A DNA stretch of 64,000 nucleotides, taken from NCBI GenBank assembly GCA_029817715.1, contig JARUPY010000085.1:2046001-2110000 (forward strand), in the 5' to 3' direction. The stretch's first letter is position 1; every line of letters begins with the position of its first letter. The position numbers and the translations under genes were made by a program. Below the pieces are notes generated by a model that did not search any database, was not told the DNA's origin, and worked only from the letters and a program-made list of their open reading frames with translations. This document shows positions 50,333-63,903 of the stretch, in pieces. Origin of the DNA: Melastoma dodecandrum (lineage: Eukaryota > Streptophyta > Magnoliopsida > Myrtales > Melastomataceae).

Positions 50333-53300
50333 GGCTTTCAAGGTTATACTCATGATATCTCAGCACCTGTTTTCTCTAATAGCTAAAGTGGCCCTTCCAT
50401 ATTAATTTTTGGGTGATGTATTTCTTTACTGTGACTATAATTGAGATATTGTGACAAGAAATATTTTTGTCATCTGGCTAAGTGGATATAGACACATAAA
50501 AGCAATTGTATCTAAATATTAGGTTATTCTTTTTATCATTGGACCAAAAACATCTGGTAAGTGGGTCTTAACTATTTTGACAGTTGGGATCGGTATTTCC
50601 TTTTGGTGGATCTGGCTTGGTTTGCTAAGTAATGTGCTCTCACTAAGAAGTATTTAATATTCTTTGGCAATTGTGTTTTTTTTTGTAATTAATACGAGTA
50701 TATTTGATTATTGGGGTCAGAGAAAAGGTGTTGTAAAATTAATTAAATGTACCTTTCTGATTCGAATACGTCACAAAATAAGAAAATACACGAATATTAA
50801 TTCAAAGTATAATTATCAAAGTGTAATAAATATAAAATACAATTATCTAAGCATATTAAGTGCTTCATAATGGGTGCACCTTAACTAAATCTTTTTCCTA
50901 AAATCTGTCCAATTTATTACTCGTTGATTGTCTTATTTTGGAGTTTGCAGACCAATATTTTACACACTATTGAGTCAACTGATACTGATCTTCCAATACG
51001 TCTTGTTTACAGCATGAACAGAGGTTACAATGGAGCTGCACACTTGGATATGCAGGTGAATGAATTGACGAGAGGATAGATAAGCATCCACTTTTATGCT
51101 ATCTTATATCGTTGCTCTCTCACATGAATCGGCCGCATTACTTGTATAACATTCTATGGTACTTGTAAAATAAGCAACTTTAGTCGGGTCAGGGAGATCT
51201 TCCTCCTGGAGATTGGGTGTATTGATCTGTAAAACCAGTTCCCGCAGACCCAACAAACACTCCTCGTCTTGGTCAGGACCTCAATGTTGTCTGTTTACAT
51301 GAGGAGGCAGAGCCTGACTTGTGATTCAAGCATCCAACAAGCATGTGGATGTGCAGAATCTGGTCCCTACTCATTGGGAATCATGAACTGGCTGCTGGTA
51401 ACACGACCTTGGCTCAACAAACCCATTCGCCTCGGTTATAATGGCCTCTGTACAGGATAAGAAGAAATCAGGGGTGTGTGGCTACCTTGATGGTTAGTTT
51501 CCCAATGCGGCTCTTGTTTCTGCAGTAAGCAATCAATGGTGAATTAATTAATGGGGTCTACGTGAATTGGGAAGAAGTGGAAAAGTAGTAGCAGTTACCA
51601 ACAAAAAACATATGTTAGAGATTGCCAACTAACTAAACCCTTCCAGAGTGTACGATGATGGTCCTCCATCCTTACACTGCACTGCATTGATGACGATGAT
51701 TCCCTTGACACTGACAACTGTTAGGCCACGTACATACATCGACATTGATCCTATCCCAAATGACCCTTTTCCTTTCCCCATTTTCCCTTCTGTCTTGACT
51801 TGAGCATACTCTTCCCATCCCAACAAACCCCCCACCCTGTCCGAGTCATGGAAAAGTTGTGGGAAAAGGCAGAGTTGTCTAACAAGGTGAGACCAAATCT
51901 GTACACTCCAAATCCATCGCTTAATCAGCCTGACCCAACTCCTGTTTGTTTTGTTTTTCGGTCCGCTGTCTGTGTTTGAGGTGTGTTTGTTGAACATGCT
52001 GCAATCATGTGATTCTTTCAAAAGCCTCTAGTAATGATGATCACTCTCTCTGTCATAAAATACAGTTCCCTTTCCTCCTCGGAGAATGCTTTTGGCTAGT
52101 CCCTCCTAACCCCAATCCCTACTCAATTGCCATCCCAATGCTACTCGAATGTTGTTGTCTCCCAATACCTTATTTGCCAAACCAGATATAATCACAATCT
52201 TTCCATTTGTCAATCAAGAACTGATCAAAATATTATCACTATTCATTCATTTGCCAGTGGGAACAAAACAAACAGACAGACGCTCTCAAGGGACAGACCA
52301 CTCTTTGTTTGCTCTGTCGGCAATCATAGAAGGGAAGGAGGGCGAAACCTTTTTGAATTCTCATGCATCTCATCTATCTATCTATCTATCTTCAAAGGGG
52401 TGGAGGGACACAGGCCACAGGCCACAGGCAATCCTGACACTGACAACTTATGTCGGGGGGTCCCAATACTTTTCTCCCTGCAAATCAAAACTAGCACAAA
52501 ACTTAAACCAGTGATTAAAAGGGGATTTCAAAATTCTCAACAGGGTTTTTGGGGTTAGGTGGTGGTGTTCCATGCTGATTTGGTGAATAGAATATGCATG
52601 GCAACTATATCATCCTTTGACTTTGTTATATTAAGTGCCCATTTCAACTCCAACTCACTTTCTACTTTCGCATTGCTTTCCCTCCTACATTAGCGCTCCC
52701 CACGTTACCGTTATTCAGTCCCATTCGCAAGTCCTCTGAATTAAATACATGGCCTGTTGTTGTTGTTGTTGTCTGTATGACCCATCATCGGCCACACGAC
52801 CCGATTCGAAATTCAAAACCTAGCGCCAACCGCACGTCGCGGAAGATTATATTCCATCTGTAGGGCAAGGACAAGCTTACCTTTGCTTAAATAAATTTCA
52901 TCATAGAATCTCGATGCTTTATATGAAGTAATAATATTATTGGACCCCACTCTTGGGGAAGAAATGAATCCGGCCATCAGAAAAGGGACCATCCCTTAAT
53001 TCTTTAATTAGTTCATTATTATCCCCTAATCTAACTTCCCTACTTTCCTTTCTTGCACTCGCGATATCATTTCATCTTTTTTTTCTTTTGATCTTCCTCT
53101 CCGCTTCTCGCCCAACTTTTTTTTTTTTTTCTTACCACCATTTGTTTCTTTTTTCAGACAGTAATGAGGATTAACCGTCGTCCCAAGCAACGAATGTCTG
53201 TCCGAAATCCCCTCCCCAGTGAGCCTTAACGACCAACAACTGCAGCTACACCGGCGGCCACAGCTCCCACAACAAACAAAACCTCCGTTTCCCTATTCCT

Positions 53301-53617
53301 CGTTAAAAACCTAATCCCCACCCACTTCCTCTTCCCCTCCTCTGACGAACTACCCCCAGAAACAGAAACCTCCGTGTTCACCCACCAGACCTCGTAAAGT
53401 TTCCTCCTTTGTCGTTGAGATCCAGTGGAGGTGGGTCCTCGGTAGGGGGCTCGGGGAATTCGAAGCTGGGTCTTCCGCCCCGACTCGCAAGATCGAGTTT
53501 TTTGAGTAATGCTAGTTGCGGGCTCGGCTGTTTTGTTTGAGGAGCGGAACTGAAGACCCCGGTCAAGATTTGGCCGCCGCTAGGGAATCTTTGGGCGGTC
53601 AAGAGTAGAAGGTAACG
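50333..53617. other. Intergenic, 3.3 kb
   Basis: AT-rich 3' flank to about 51.2 kb, then unassigned sequence with a minus-strand open frame of 130 codons (51629-52021) that resembles no family I know. Pyrimidine-rich sequence at 53.06-53.16 kb and the likely 5' leader of the myosin gene follow. No supported gene or transposon. Confidence 0.5.
52372..52391 (+). repeat. (ATCT)5 microsatellite
   Basis: Five perfect ATCT units within the intergenic region. Confidence 0.85.
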
Positions 53618-56600
53618 ATGTTGACTACGTCGCCCATGTCGATGGCGCGCAGCTCTCTCGAGGTGATGCTCGAGTCGTTGCAGCGCGCTGACGAGTGTGA
53701 GAAGCCCAAGGACTTGCCCCCGGCATTGCCTGCCCGTCCCACTTCCAGAGCCAGGCTGCCGACCACGAGGAGATCCATTCCCGCGAACTTGGCAGCCACG
53801 GGCAGTAATGAGGCTAGGAAGGATTCTGGGCTTGGCGATGCGGATAAGGCAAAGGAAGATGCTGTGAAGAGGAAGGAGAAGTACATGGGTAGCAGGAGGA
53901 ATACTTTCGGGAGAAAGAGGTTGAAGAAAGATGAAAACATGGATTCACCATATGTCGATCAAGAAGGGTGCCCGAATGCTGGTGAGAGCACTGCTTCTCG
54001 GTCTGGTGCGGCAGTGAAAGCTGGGACGCCTGAATGGGAGGAAAATATCGAGTACTTTATTAAGAAGGTATGTTTCATTCTTCTTTTGGCTTAGATGCGT
54101 TTAATTTGGTGGTTGGAGTTTAGGGCGCTTCCCCGATCTTGTTAAGTATGTGTACGGAGGAAATCTGCATATAAAATTGTTGAATTTTGGCTTTGCTTGA
54201 CGGGGAAAAGGTTTTCCTAGTTGTAGTTCAAAGGCATGAAATTTTGCTGATTAGAATATTATCTTGTTTCTTGATCTCGTTCTTCCTTTTCTGTTTAACT
54301 TTTTTTAATCCCATGGCTTGTGAGTTCTCAAGTAGCACGGCGGTATTGGTTATGCACGGCCAAAAAGAGAACACTTTTTAAGTATGGTTCTACTTTGCCC
54401 ATAGACAAATAACAGGTGCATGGATCTGATCGGATCTGCATGTGCTCCTGCAGAAACTTCATGCTCTGAATTAAGTAGATAGCGGAAATGTTTTATTTTA
54501 TTTTATTAGATAGATCCCAATTGTAATATAGCTTTGTCTGACTTTTTTGGCGTTCGCTTGCTGATTAGCTGATCCGAGGTTGACTTACGGTGGATCGTTA
54601 TGTGTTTATCCCTTTTTCTCTAGTTACACATTGGCTGTTCTCGTTTCTGGGGATCTATTCTTTAGTTTTTTATGGAGATGGTTCTGCATGTACTCGTGTC
54701 TTGAAATCATACAGCAGCATTTATTTTCATTTCCTTTTTTCTTTGAGGACATGATGGTGCAGTATCTTGTTTGATGAATGTTGTTGTTCTTTAGAAACTC
54801 CGTGTTTGGTGCCGGCCGGCCAATGGAAAATGGGAGTTGGGGACAATAGTATCAACCTCCGGGGAAGAGGCTACTGTTTCCCTTTTGAGCGAAAATGTGA
54901 GTCCTTCATTTTAGTTTTTTCTTAAAGAGTAAGTGTTAGCTCTCCTCTTATCATTTTATCGTTCCTCCTGCAGATTTTCCGAGTATCAACATGGGAGCTT
55001 CTGCCTGCAAATCCTGACATCCTTTGTGGCGTGGATGACCTTTTACAGCTCAGTTATTTGAATGAGCCTTCTGTCATTTATAATCTCCAGTACAGATTCT
55101 CTCGGGGCATCATCTATGTATGTACATCATCTTTAATCTCAACAATTTCATACTTCCATTCATACGCTCTTGTGTTTTATTCTTTTTCCCTTCGTTTTAT
55201 TAGAGTAAAGCAGGGCCATGTTTGATAGCAGTGAATCCTTTCAAAAAGGTGCAAATCTATGAAGACAATCTTGTTCAAGCTTATAAACAGAAAACTATGG
55301 ATAACCCTCATGTCTATGCTCTAGCCAATACCGCCTATAATGAGATGATGAGAGGTCAATGGGATGTTTCCCTTGTTTCTTTCTTTTTTTGTTCAGTTGG
55401 ATGAGTCAATCACTATAACTGACAGTCGAGTTGTCCTTCTACAGATGAAGTTAGTCAATCAATTATTATAAGGTGAGTTGAGGATCTCGACGAAGTCCTG
55501 CTTGGCTTGAGCAGATTCTTAGTGTTGCTTGTGAGAGAGTTCATGTGGAGTAAAGGTAACTGTATTTTTTCTTCTGCAGTGGAGAAAGTGGAGCAGGGAA
55601 GACAGAAACAGCCAGATTTGCTTTGCATTATCTGGCATCTGTAGGAGGTGGTGGTAGTGCTGGAATAGAATCAAATGTTCTCTGCACCAATAGTATACTC
55701 GAAGCATTTGGAAATGCAAAAACATCCAGGAATGCCAACTCGAGCAGATTTGTCAGTGCAATCTACCTTTACCACTTTGTTTATTAAAACTTCTAATTGT
55801 AGGGGTAACCTGCTGCTGGAGTCATTTACTCGTTCTTGCTTATCAGAATGACAGTGATGCAACATGTTGAGTTTTTTCTTTTGATTTGATATAGGGGAAA
55901 TTTACTGAAATTTATTTTAGCGTCTCGGGGAAGATCTGTGGAGCTAAAGTTCAAACTTGTAAGGCTTGTCCATTATTTTTATTTGATATCTGGAAATGGT
56001 TGTGTTAATGAATTATGGTTTTTTTGTGGTTTTATGTGGAAATGCCTACTGCTGCGATGTTGCGGATAGTTTTTCTAGAAAAGGTACTTTTCTGCATTAT
56101 GTATGATTTTTGAGACATCATATTCTAGGTCACTCTTCAGCTGAAAATATTCTCCTGTTTGTACAGTCTAGAGTAGTTCAAGTTACTCAAGGCGAAAGGT
56201 CTTACCATATATTCTATCAGCTCTGTGCGGGTGCTCCCTCATATCTTAGAGGTAAGAAAGTCTGCACCTATTTTTCAATTCATTTAAGATAACAGGTAGT
56301 TTCTACACTTTGTGGACACTATTTTTTCACGTCCTTTCCATCGATATCAGGGGACCTATACCTGTCCGAAGAAACATTTTATTTTGATCAGCATGGCTAT
56401 AATTTTGGTTTTCTTCCTTAGTTGAGAGGAATTTTGGGATTTGTTTTGGCTTCTACAATTGTCTGATTGTTGTTTTTCTGTGTTTTGTGTAGAGAAAGTA
56501 AATCTGAGAAATGCATGTGAGTATTACTATCTGAAGCAGAGCAATTGCTTGCTTATAGAAGGTGTTAATGATGCAGAAAGGTTTCGGATACTTCTGGTGA

Positions 56601-59600
56601 GTTGCATTCATGGTGTGAGATCACCACAAATCTTTGTTGAATTGAAATTGTAGAATAACATTGTGTCATCTAATTCTCCTTCCATTTGGATTGCAAATGT
56701 AGGAAGCATTAGATATTGTGCGGATACCCAAAGTTTACCAGGAGAATGCATTTGAAGTGCTTGCTGCAATTTTATGGTTGGGGAACATTTCATTTCGCAC
56801 TGGTGATTTTGAGAATCATGCGGAGGTGGTTGTTGATGAAGGTAAGGATCTTCCAAAATTGTTTTTCCTTTTAGTAAACGAATTAATGCTTTCAGGCTCT
56901 CCTGCTTTCTTTGCCATCTCACTTTGAGAGGCCTTTGAAATGGTGTCCAATTCACTGACATTAACAGCTTCGTTGATAGCTGCCACTACTGTGGCCAGAC
57001 TGTTGGGCTGCACTGCTGAAGATTTAATGGTCGCTCTATCCACTCGAAAAATCAAAGTTGGTAAAGACCACATAACGAAGACGTTGACCTTGCAACAGGT
57101 CCCTCTCTAAACATCATCTTAAGTTCTGCCTTTCTGTTGAAGTGTTATGTATTAAATGGTTCCTTTATACAAGGAAAACGATGATGCTATTAGCTAACAT
57201 AAACTTAATTTTGCTTCAGGCGTTTGATGCCAGAGATGCTCTTGCAGAGTTCCTATATGCAAGCCTATTTGACTGGGTTGTTGAACAAATCAATATGTCA
57301 CTTGAAGTGGGGGAGGAAAGAGCTGGACGATCCATTAATATTCTCGATATCTTTGGGTTTGAGTCATTTCAGGTATGTGATTGTCATGGGCTATGTTCTT
57401 TCCTTTACTTGATCATTGAACAAGTGCATATGACTGAGCATATGACTGAGTCTACGACTGTTTTCCCAGAGGAACAGCTTTGAGCAGTTCTGCATAAATT
57501 ATGCAAATGAGAGATTGCAACAACATTTTAACCGGCATTTGTTCAAACTGGAGCAGGAGGTGGGATTTTTTTCTTCAGCTTGTATTCTGAAAGTGGACCT
57601 GTGCACTATTATTCAATTCTTAATACTCACGTGTTATTCATGAATTTTTCTGCTAGGAATTTGAGTGTCAGTATGAAGGATTAGTAATTGACATTACTTC
57701 CTAAATTTTCCTTTTGCTTTTGATTATTTGGGATTGCTCTATGTTTGATAACTAGAATTTGTGCGTAGTGACAATATATTCATGTGGCCAATATGTAGCC
57801 AAATAAGTTTGATTGTTGTTGTTTTGTCCACTCACAAACTCATGTACGGCACAAAGGTCCAACACGTGTTGATAAAACTCTTTTCACCATCTTTTGTTAT
57901 ATCTAATTAAAGTCACATTTCACATGTAATCATTATAATCTATTGGTTTTTTTAGGAGTATGAAACAGATGGTATTTATTGGACCAAAGTAGATTTTGAA
58001 GACAATCAGGATTGCTTGAACCTGATTGAGAAGGTACGCTTTTGCATACCGGCAATGTTTCATCATAAGTTAGTAGATTCACACCCTCTTTGTTGTGGCA
58101 AATTATGCAGAGACCTTTGGGGATATTGTCTCTGTTGGATGAGGAATCAAAATTTCCAAAAGCCTCAGATTTAACCTTTTCCAACAAAGTTAAGCAACAT
58201 TTGAGCAATAATCCTTGCTTTAGAGGAGATACAGATGTTGCATTTACCATTCGCCATTATGCTGGGGAGGTATGCATTTATGTTTTCTTAGCTGTGTACT
58301 TGGCAACAATTCACTCTTGAGAAATCATTGATGTGGCTTTAGGCAGTTGGATTTTCCTCTTATATGTTGTCTCAGATGTGTATTTCTAACTCATTCATTA
58401 TCAGGTCTCATACGATTCAACTAGCTTTTTGCAGAAGAACAGAGATCTTGTGCACGTTGATTCTATCCAACTCCTTTCATCATGCAGCTCCCAGCTACCT
58501 AAATTATTTGCAGCAAGGACGGATGATCATTCTTTGGGATTATCTAATCCAAGTCACTCTGGTGGTGGATTAGACTTTCAGAAGCAAAGTGTTACCGCAA
58601 AACTTAAGGTGACTGAAGTTCACAAAGATTCAGTACTAGGAATGGTTGTTACTTATCTCGTGGAAAATATTTTGCCATTGGATCTTTAACGGGTGTGTAG
58701 TCCTTGATGGTTATGCTTTTGCTTTTTAAACATGAGGCCTTTGTTTGATTTTATTTCACACAAACCTGCTAAATTTGGTTTCACCAATCTTAAGGAACCA
58801 GGCCTTGGGAGCAATGACTTGCAAATTGCTAATATTTAGTCTCTCGATATCCTGACGGCTACTCATGTTGTTCTAGGGTCAACTATTCAAGCTAATGCAT
58901 CAGTTGGAGAATACAAAGCCTCACTTCATTCGGTGCATTAGGCCCAATGAGAAGCAACTTCCGTGTCATTTTGACGAGGACCTTGTCTTGCAGCAACTCA
59001 GGTGCTGTGGAATTATTGAAGTTGTTCGGATCTCAAGGTCCGGGTATCCAAGTCGAATGACTCACCAAGAGTTTGCAGAGAGGTAAATTTCCTTTTTATG
59101 TGGTTGCTTCAATCACTTGGTTCCTTGACATGTTCTGAATTGTGGATGACATCTTTACGGTTTTCCTTTTTCTGTAGGTATGGATTTATGCTTTTTGATA
59201 GCGCCTCCGTCTCCAAGGATCCATTGAGCATTTCAGTTGCTCTTTTACATCATTTTAATGTTCCACCTGAAACGTACCAAGTTGGTTACATGAAGATATA
59301 TTTACGGATGGGGCAGGTAAATCCTGAAGCTGAAAGTATTTTCTTGGCCTGGCATAGTGAATCTGTCCTCACGAGAAATCATACACAGTGATTTAAAGAT
59401 GAACTTATCCTATGTATAGTTTTCCATCTTGTTCCATTGAATTGATGTCCCCATCATCAGAGCAACATAAATACTCGGTACCTGTTTAATACTTGAGTAA
59501 CATGCATACTTGTTCCATCAGGAAGACTGGAGTCTCTGCATTTCTTTATTTTGTTTTGGACAAATGTATGAAATTGTAAATTTGTAGGTTGCCATGTTGG

Positions 59601-61223
59601 AGAGCAGGAGGAAACAAGCCCTTGAAGGTATCATTGCCATCCAGAACTGTTACCGGAGTCGCCAAGCTTGTCGTCATCACCATTCACTCAAGAAAGGCGC
59701 TATAATTTTGCAATCATGTAATGTGTTACCATTTTGAGATACCACTCTTAGTTCCTTTAGGATTGAGAAATTTCTGTATTAGGCTCAAGCTTATGTTGTT
59801 TTCATGCATTTCCAGTTGTTCGTGGCGAGCTTTCACGAAGAAAGTATGACACTTTACTTAAAAGTGCTGCTGCTTCTGCTCCAGCTACCAGAGTGACTGA
59901 TTATCAGCTCGTCGATATAGTTAGCATACAATCTGGTAAAATAAGTCTTTTATGAATTTTTCATTGCAGCTATGCGTCTATGGTTTCTCTTACAGATATC
60001 ACTTTTTAGTGATCCGTGGCTGGTTGGTCCGAAAGCAAGTTCATGTTTTGCGTGAGACTAAACAATTAGAGCCTGAAAATGCCAAACAAAATTTGGCCAG
60101 AAGACATGGAGAAGCACAGGTTCGTCTTCTATCTCGGAAAGTAACTCTGGGGATACTTGACTCGTAATCAAGATAATTTGATAAATAGTTACAACATGCT
60201 GTGGACAACTTATGGTTTGTGGCCATGTCAGCTGGAAAAATGTTGGAGGTTTTTCTGTAGTGTAATTTGATCCATCTGGGCCAAAAAGAAGCAATGAAAG
60301 TGAAGGCCAAAGTACATTAGCTATAATGTTTCTTTGGATAGTGACAAATTTCGTGTGGAGAATTATATGATATGCGATACTTATCATCCCACATATGGTT
60401 CTGAGGCCTAAATTGTTCCTTGAAGGGCTTGAAGAGGGATTATACTCTGTCAGAGAAACAAGTTGAGGAAACTCCTGCTGATATGGCGGAGCTCCGGGGA
60501 TGGGTTCTAAATGCAGAATCAACTCTGGCACAGAAGGAACAGGAAAATGTTGCATTGAGAGAACAACTTGAGCAGGTTGAGACAAAATGGTCAGACTATG
60601 AGTCGAGGATGAAAGCAATGGAAGAAACATGGCAAAAGCAGATGGCATCATTGCAGGCAAGTATATTTTGTTGCCTTAGTATTTACAGAGCTTCTGATTA
60701 TTCTTGTGCACTTCTTTGGTTTGGCTATGCTCTGTAGAGTAATTTTTCCATGGTTGCAACACAGGTGAGTCTAGCTACTGCCAGGAAGAGCCTTGTGACA
60801 GAAGATCATAACCAGCCCAGAAGACTCGAGGCTCCTACGCCACCACATGACTATGATTCAGATACTGCATCCATGGGATCTCGAACTCCTGGTGAGACCA
60901 GGCCAAGGAAGTATGCTAATGTCATTCCGGATGGCAGGGCAGCACTTGATACCAATGGAACCTTGAATGCCGTGAGCAGTCTCATGAAAGAGTTTGAGCT
61001 AAGGCGCCAAACATTTGATAATGAGGCCAGAACTATGGCTGGGGCAAGAGCCGACATGTTACCTTCTGGCCCTAGCCCTGATGAAGAACTGCGGAACCTG
61101 AAAGTAAGGTTTGAGACATGGAAAAAAGACTACAAGGTGAGATTACGTGAGACGAAGGCGAGGCTACATAAACTGGGCCTTAATGAGGGTGGTCGTCGAA
61201 AGTGGTGGGGCAAGATGAGATGA
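53618..61223 (+). CDS. ATM2: Class VIII myosin, ATM2-like
   Basis: The hand-built model has 24 exons, from 53618-54067 through 54795-54896, 54974-55117, 55204-55354, 55445-55472, 55580-55751, 55895-55958, a 14-bp exon at 56070-56083, 56167-56251, 56493-56596, 56703-56841, 56968-57098, 57220-57372, 57470-57559, 57956-58033, 58111-58269, 58405-58608, 58877-59082, 59178-59316, 59588-59717, 59816-59935, 60010-60119, 60426-60656 to 60765-61223; 1220 aa, all in phase. The N-terminal extension ([15 protein letters not shown]) is class VIII-type. The motor has P-loop GESGAGKT, switch I NANSSRFGKF, switch [10 protein letters not shown] and actin-binding [17 protein letters not shown] motifs ([36 protein letters not shown]), a short coiled coil ([18 protein letters not shown]) and the basic tail RRKWWGKMR follow. 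Class VIII myosins act at plasmodesmata, endosomes and the new cell plate. Confidence 0.96.
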
Positions 61224-62372
61224 CTGTTGAGAATTCAGCAGTTCCATGTGGTTCAACTAGTCTTGTTTAGAGAAATCACAGGGAGGTGCGGATTAAGTAT
61301 CCGGTCATCGTAATCGGCCATGGCCTACATAGGCTATCCTGGTTTAGATTCTGTTTCCAGGGACTGAAAAGTAGGAAGTAGGTATCCGACGACATCTGCA
61401 GCCCGTTTTTTCTGTTGAGTTCGCGGCTGAGTCCTGTGTAAATATACGATTAGGAGAACTTAGATTATGATCAGAGCGGCCATGTTGGGTGGCTGCTTGT
61501 ATGTGTGTAGTAGAAACCGTAACTGTGTTGTACACAACACTATAGCATTTACTAAAAGTGTGATCTCTCGGCAACAATTCCCCTTGGATCATTATATTTA
61601 CTGGGTAATCGTGAGTCTTGTAGGGACAGGAGTCTCACTCAACATGCTTTCTTGTGACATGTTGAAGAAAAAGGGTAGTCAGTCAATCTAAGAACGAGGT
61701 GTATGTCATTCTACTGTTCCTACCACTGCCCAGAAGCTTCTATATGAAGCAGAGCTGCTGACTGGAGGGCGGAAGGAGGCCTCTCCTTGATATAGGGAAT
61801 GAGTTTTGTATATGGAGGATGAGTTTGGTATATGAATTCTGACGTGGGTCGAAGGAAGAGGGAGGCTTTTGTTGCCAGGTCAGAAGTACCCACTTTTTCC
61901 TATTCATCCACTGAATCCCAATCATCTTTCCCAGTCATTATTCACCACCCGAATCTGCAGCACAATGTGGCAATCTGTAGTCTCACTACTCACGAGATGG
62001 CGACAGTAACGATGCAGGCAAGGACAAGAATTCGAGGGGAGGGAATGCCTGTTTCCGTGATCATGTGTGGTGGTGAGGAAAGGTCAATTTCATTATTAAG
62101 CTGTCACGTTCCAGAGGTGGGTGGCGTATGGACTCTTCGATGCGATCGCTTTGTTTCTTGAAACTTGTGGCGTTTTAATGAGCTATAGGACAAAGCAAGA
62201 GGAAGCTGCAACGAACTTGTGCCGTTCGGAACCATCCTCGGTCTCGAAAGCCCTCGGCTGCGCTGCACTTTTTCTATCCCCTTCATCTCCCCTGTTATGC
62301 CCAGTTTTCCTTTGGGCTGGCTTATTCTCGTTGAGGATACAAACCCCGGAGCGTCTCTCTGGTTTTTAGTCC
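61224..62372. other. Intergenic between myosin and CNGC4-like gene
   Basis: Myosin 3' untranslated region and promoter/leader of the channel gene. Nothing else recognised. Confidence 0.5.
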
Positions 62373-63903
62373 ATGGCTAGTCAGGGCCACGAACTGCCTC
62401 GGCCGGACACTACTGACGGCACCACCGACGATGACGACACCGGAGAAGAGGAGCAGAACAGTTCGTTGGCCGATGATGATGAAGAGGACGAGCAAGAGAA
62501 CGGTGACCTACAACGTTGGGAGGTCGAAGAAGGAGAAGGAGAAGAAAACCTCGGTAGATGCGCAAGCATCTTCTTTGCCTCTCAGGCTTTCCGTGGCAGG
62601 ACCTGTCGGGCATTGCTGGGACAGGTCTTGGATCCGAGAGCGAAAGGGGTGAAGATATGGAACAGGGTTTTCCTCTGGGCGTGCGCCGTCGGTCTGATCC
62701 TCGATCCCCTCTTCTTCTACACGCTCTCAATCCACGAAGAATACAAGTGCCTGTTCGTCGACCGGCCCTTCGCCATCGCCGTTACTGTCCTAAAATGCGG
62801 GGCAGACCTCCTGCACACGTTCAACATGTTCTTGCGGTTCACCATGCCCGACCGTTCCGGGGGAGTGAACATGCGGGATGTGGCTCGGAACTACCTCAAG
62901 GCCAAGAAGGGGTTCTTCTTCGATGCCTTTGTCATCCTCCCAATTCCACAGGTAACAGGCAAACATGGTCGCACCTAATTCTTGTAACTTCAATGATAAT
63001 TTTCATGGGTAAGCAAAGAAAAAGTTTTGATTCCATTATCAGTACAGAGGCCTATGAGAGAGGACGAGGGTGACATTTGCATGTACAATGTCAGGTGGCA
63101 CTGCCACTGTAATAAAAACATGCATGTGAGTAGACTCTCGTCTTTTCCGCAAGACTAGCCGACAAATCTCTCGACCTACTCTCTTTTGAGCACATGCAAA
63201 AGGGCTCGAGGTCCATTTATGAATGCCCAGTCCAGGGCATTTAATGCTCTTGCTCCAGGTAGTTAATGTGTTTCGTTAATGTTTTGTGATTACAGATAAT
63301 GATTTGGGTTGTGGTTCCAAGGATCCTGGAGAGGGCTTCAGTGACTTTGGTGATGACGGTGTTGCTCATCACTTTCCTGATCCAATACCTCCCCAAGATA
63401 TATCAGTCCGTCTGCCTGCTCCGACGCATGCAGAACCTCTCCGGCTACATCTTCGGCACAGTCTGGTGGGGGATCCTCCTCAACATGATCGCCTACTTCG
63501 TCGCCTCCCATGTATGTGACGGTCGGGGTCTCTTCCCCTTGTGCATTGTTTGTACTGGGAGGAAGTAATGAGTTTGGTTGCAGGCTGCCGGAGCTTGCTG
63601 GTACGTGCTGGGGTTACAGCGGGCGGCCAAGTGCCTTAAGATCGTGTGCAGGAACGCTCATGGGTGTGACCACAGGGTTCTGGCATCTCCCATCCCGATC
63701 ATGTCTAGGAACGGGTTGGAGGGGTTGGTGAAGGATAGGATGAGGCTGTCTTGGCGGGACAACTCGCAGGCCAAGAGCTTGTGCCTGGACTATCCCAACG
63801 ACTACGAGTACGGCGCGTATAAGTGGACCGTCCAGATTGTGACCAACCATAACATCCTGGAGAAGATCTTGTTTCCCATCTTCTGGGGTCTAATGACTCT
63901 CAG
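62373..63903 (+). CDS. CNGC4: Cyclic nucleotide-gated channel, CNGC4-like (group IVb), 5' part; continues past the window
   Basis: Three exons fall in the window: 62373-62951, 63296-63511 and 63584-63903. The N-terminus is acidic (DDDTGEEEQNSSLADDDEE). Membrane part: S1 (FLWACAVGLILDPLFFYTLS), S2/S3 (FFFDAFVILPIPQIMIWVV), the weakly charged S4 (ITFLIQYLPKIYQSVCLLRR), S5 (YIFGTVWWGILLNMIAYFVA) and the GACWYVLGLQRAAKCLK loop to the pore helix KILFPIFWGLMTL. The selectivity filter and cyclic-nucleotide domain lie beyond the end. It lacks the Cys-rich N-terminal region of CNGC2, so CNGC4 fits better. CNGC2/CNGC4 form plasma-membrane calcium channels in immunity. The exon-3 donor is GC (CTCAG then GCACTT) where relatives splice after the Ser codon. 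Confidence 0.9.

Noticed and set aside
51629..52021. 130-codon minus-strand frame in the intergenic region before the myosin
   Set aside because: No recognisable motif, no intron signals, composition like the surroundings.
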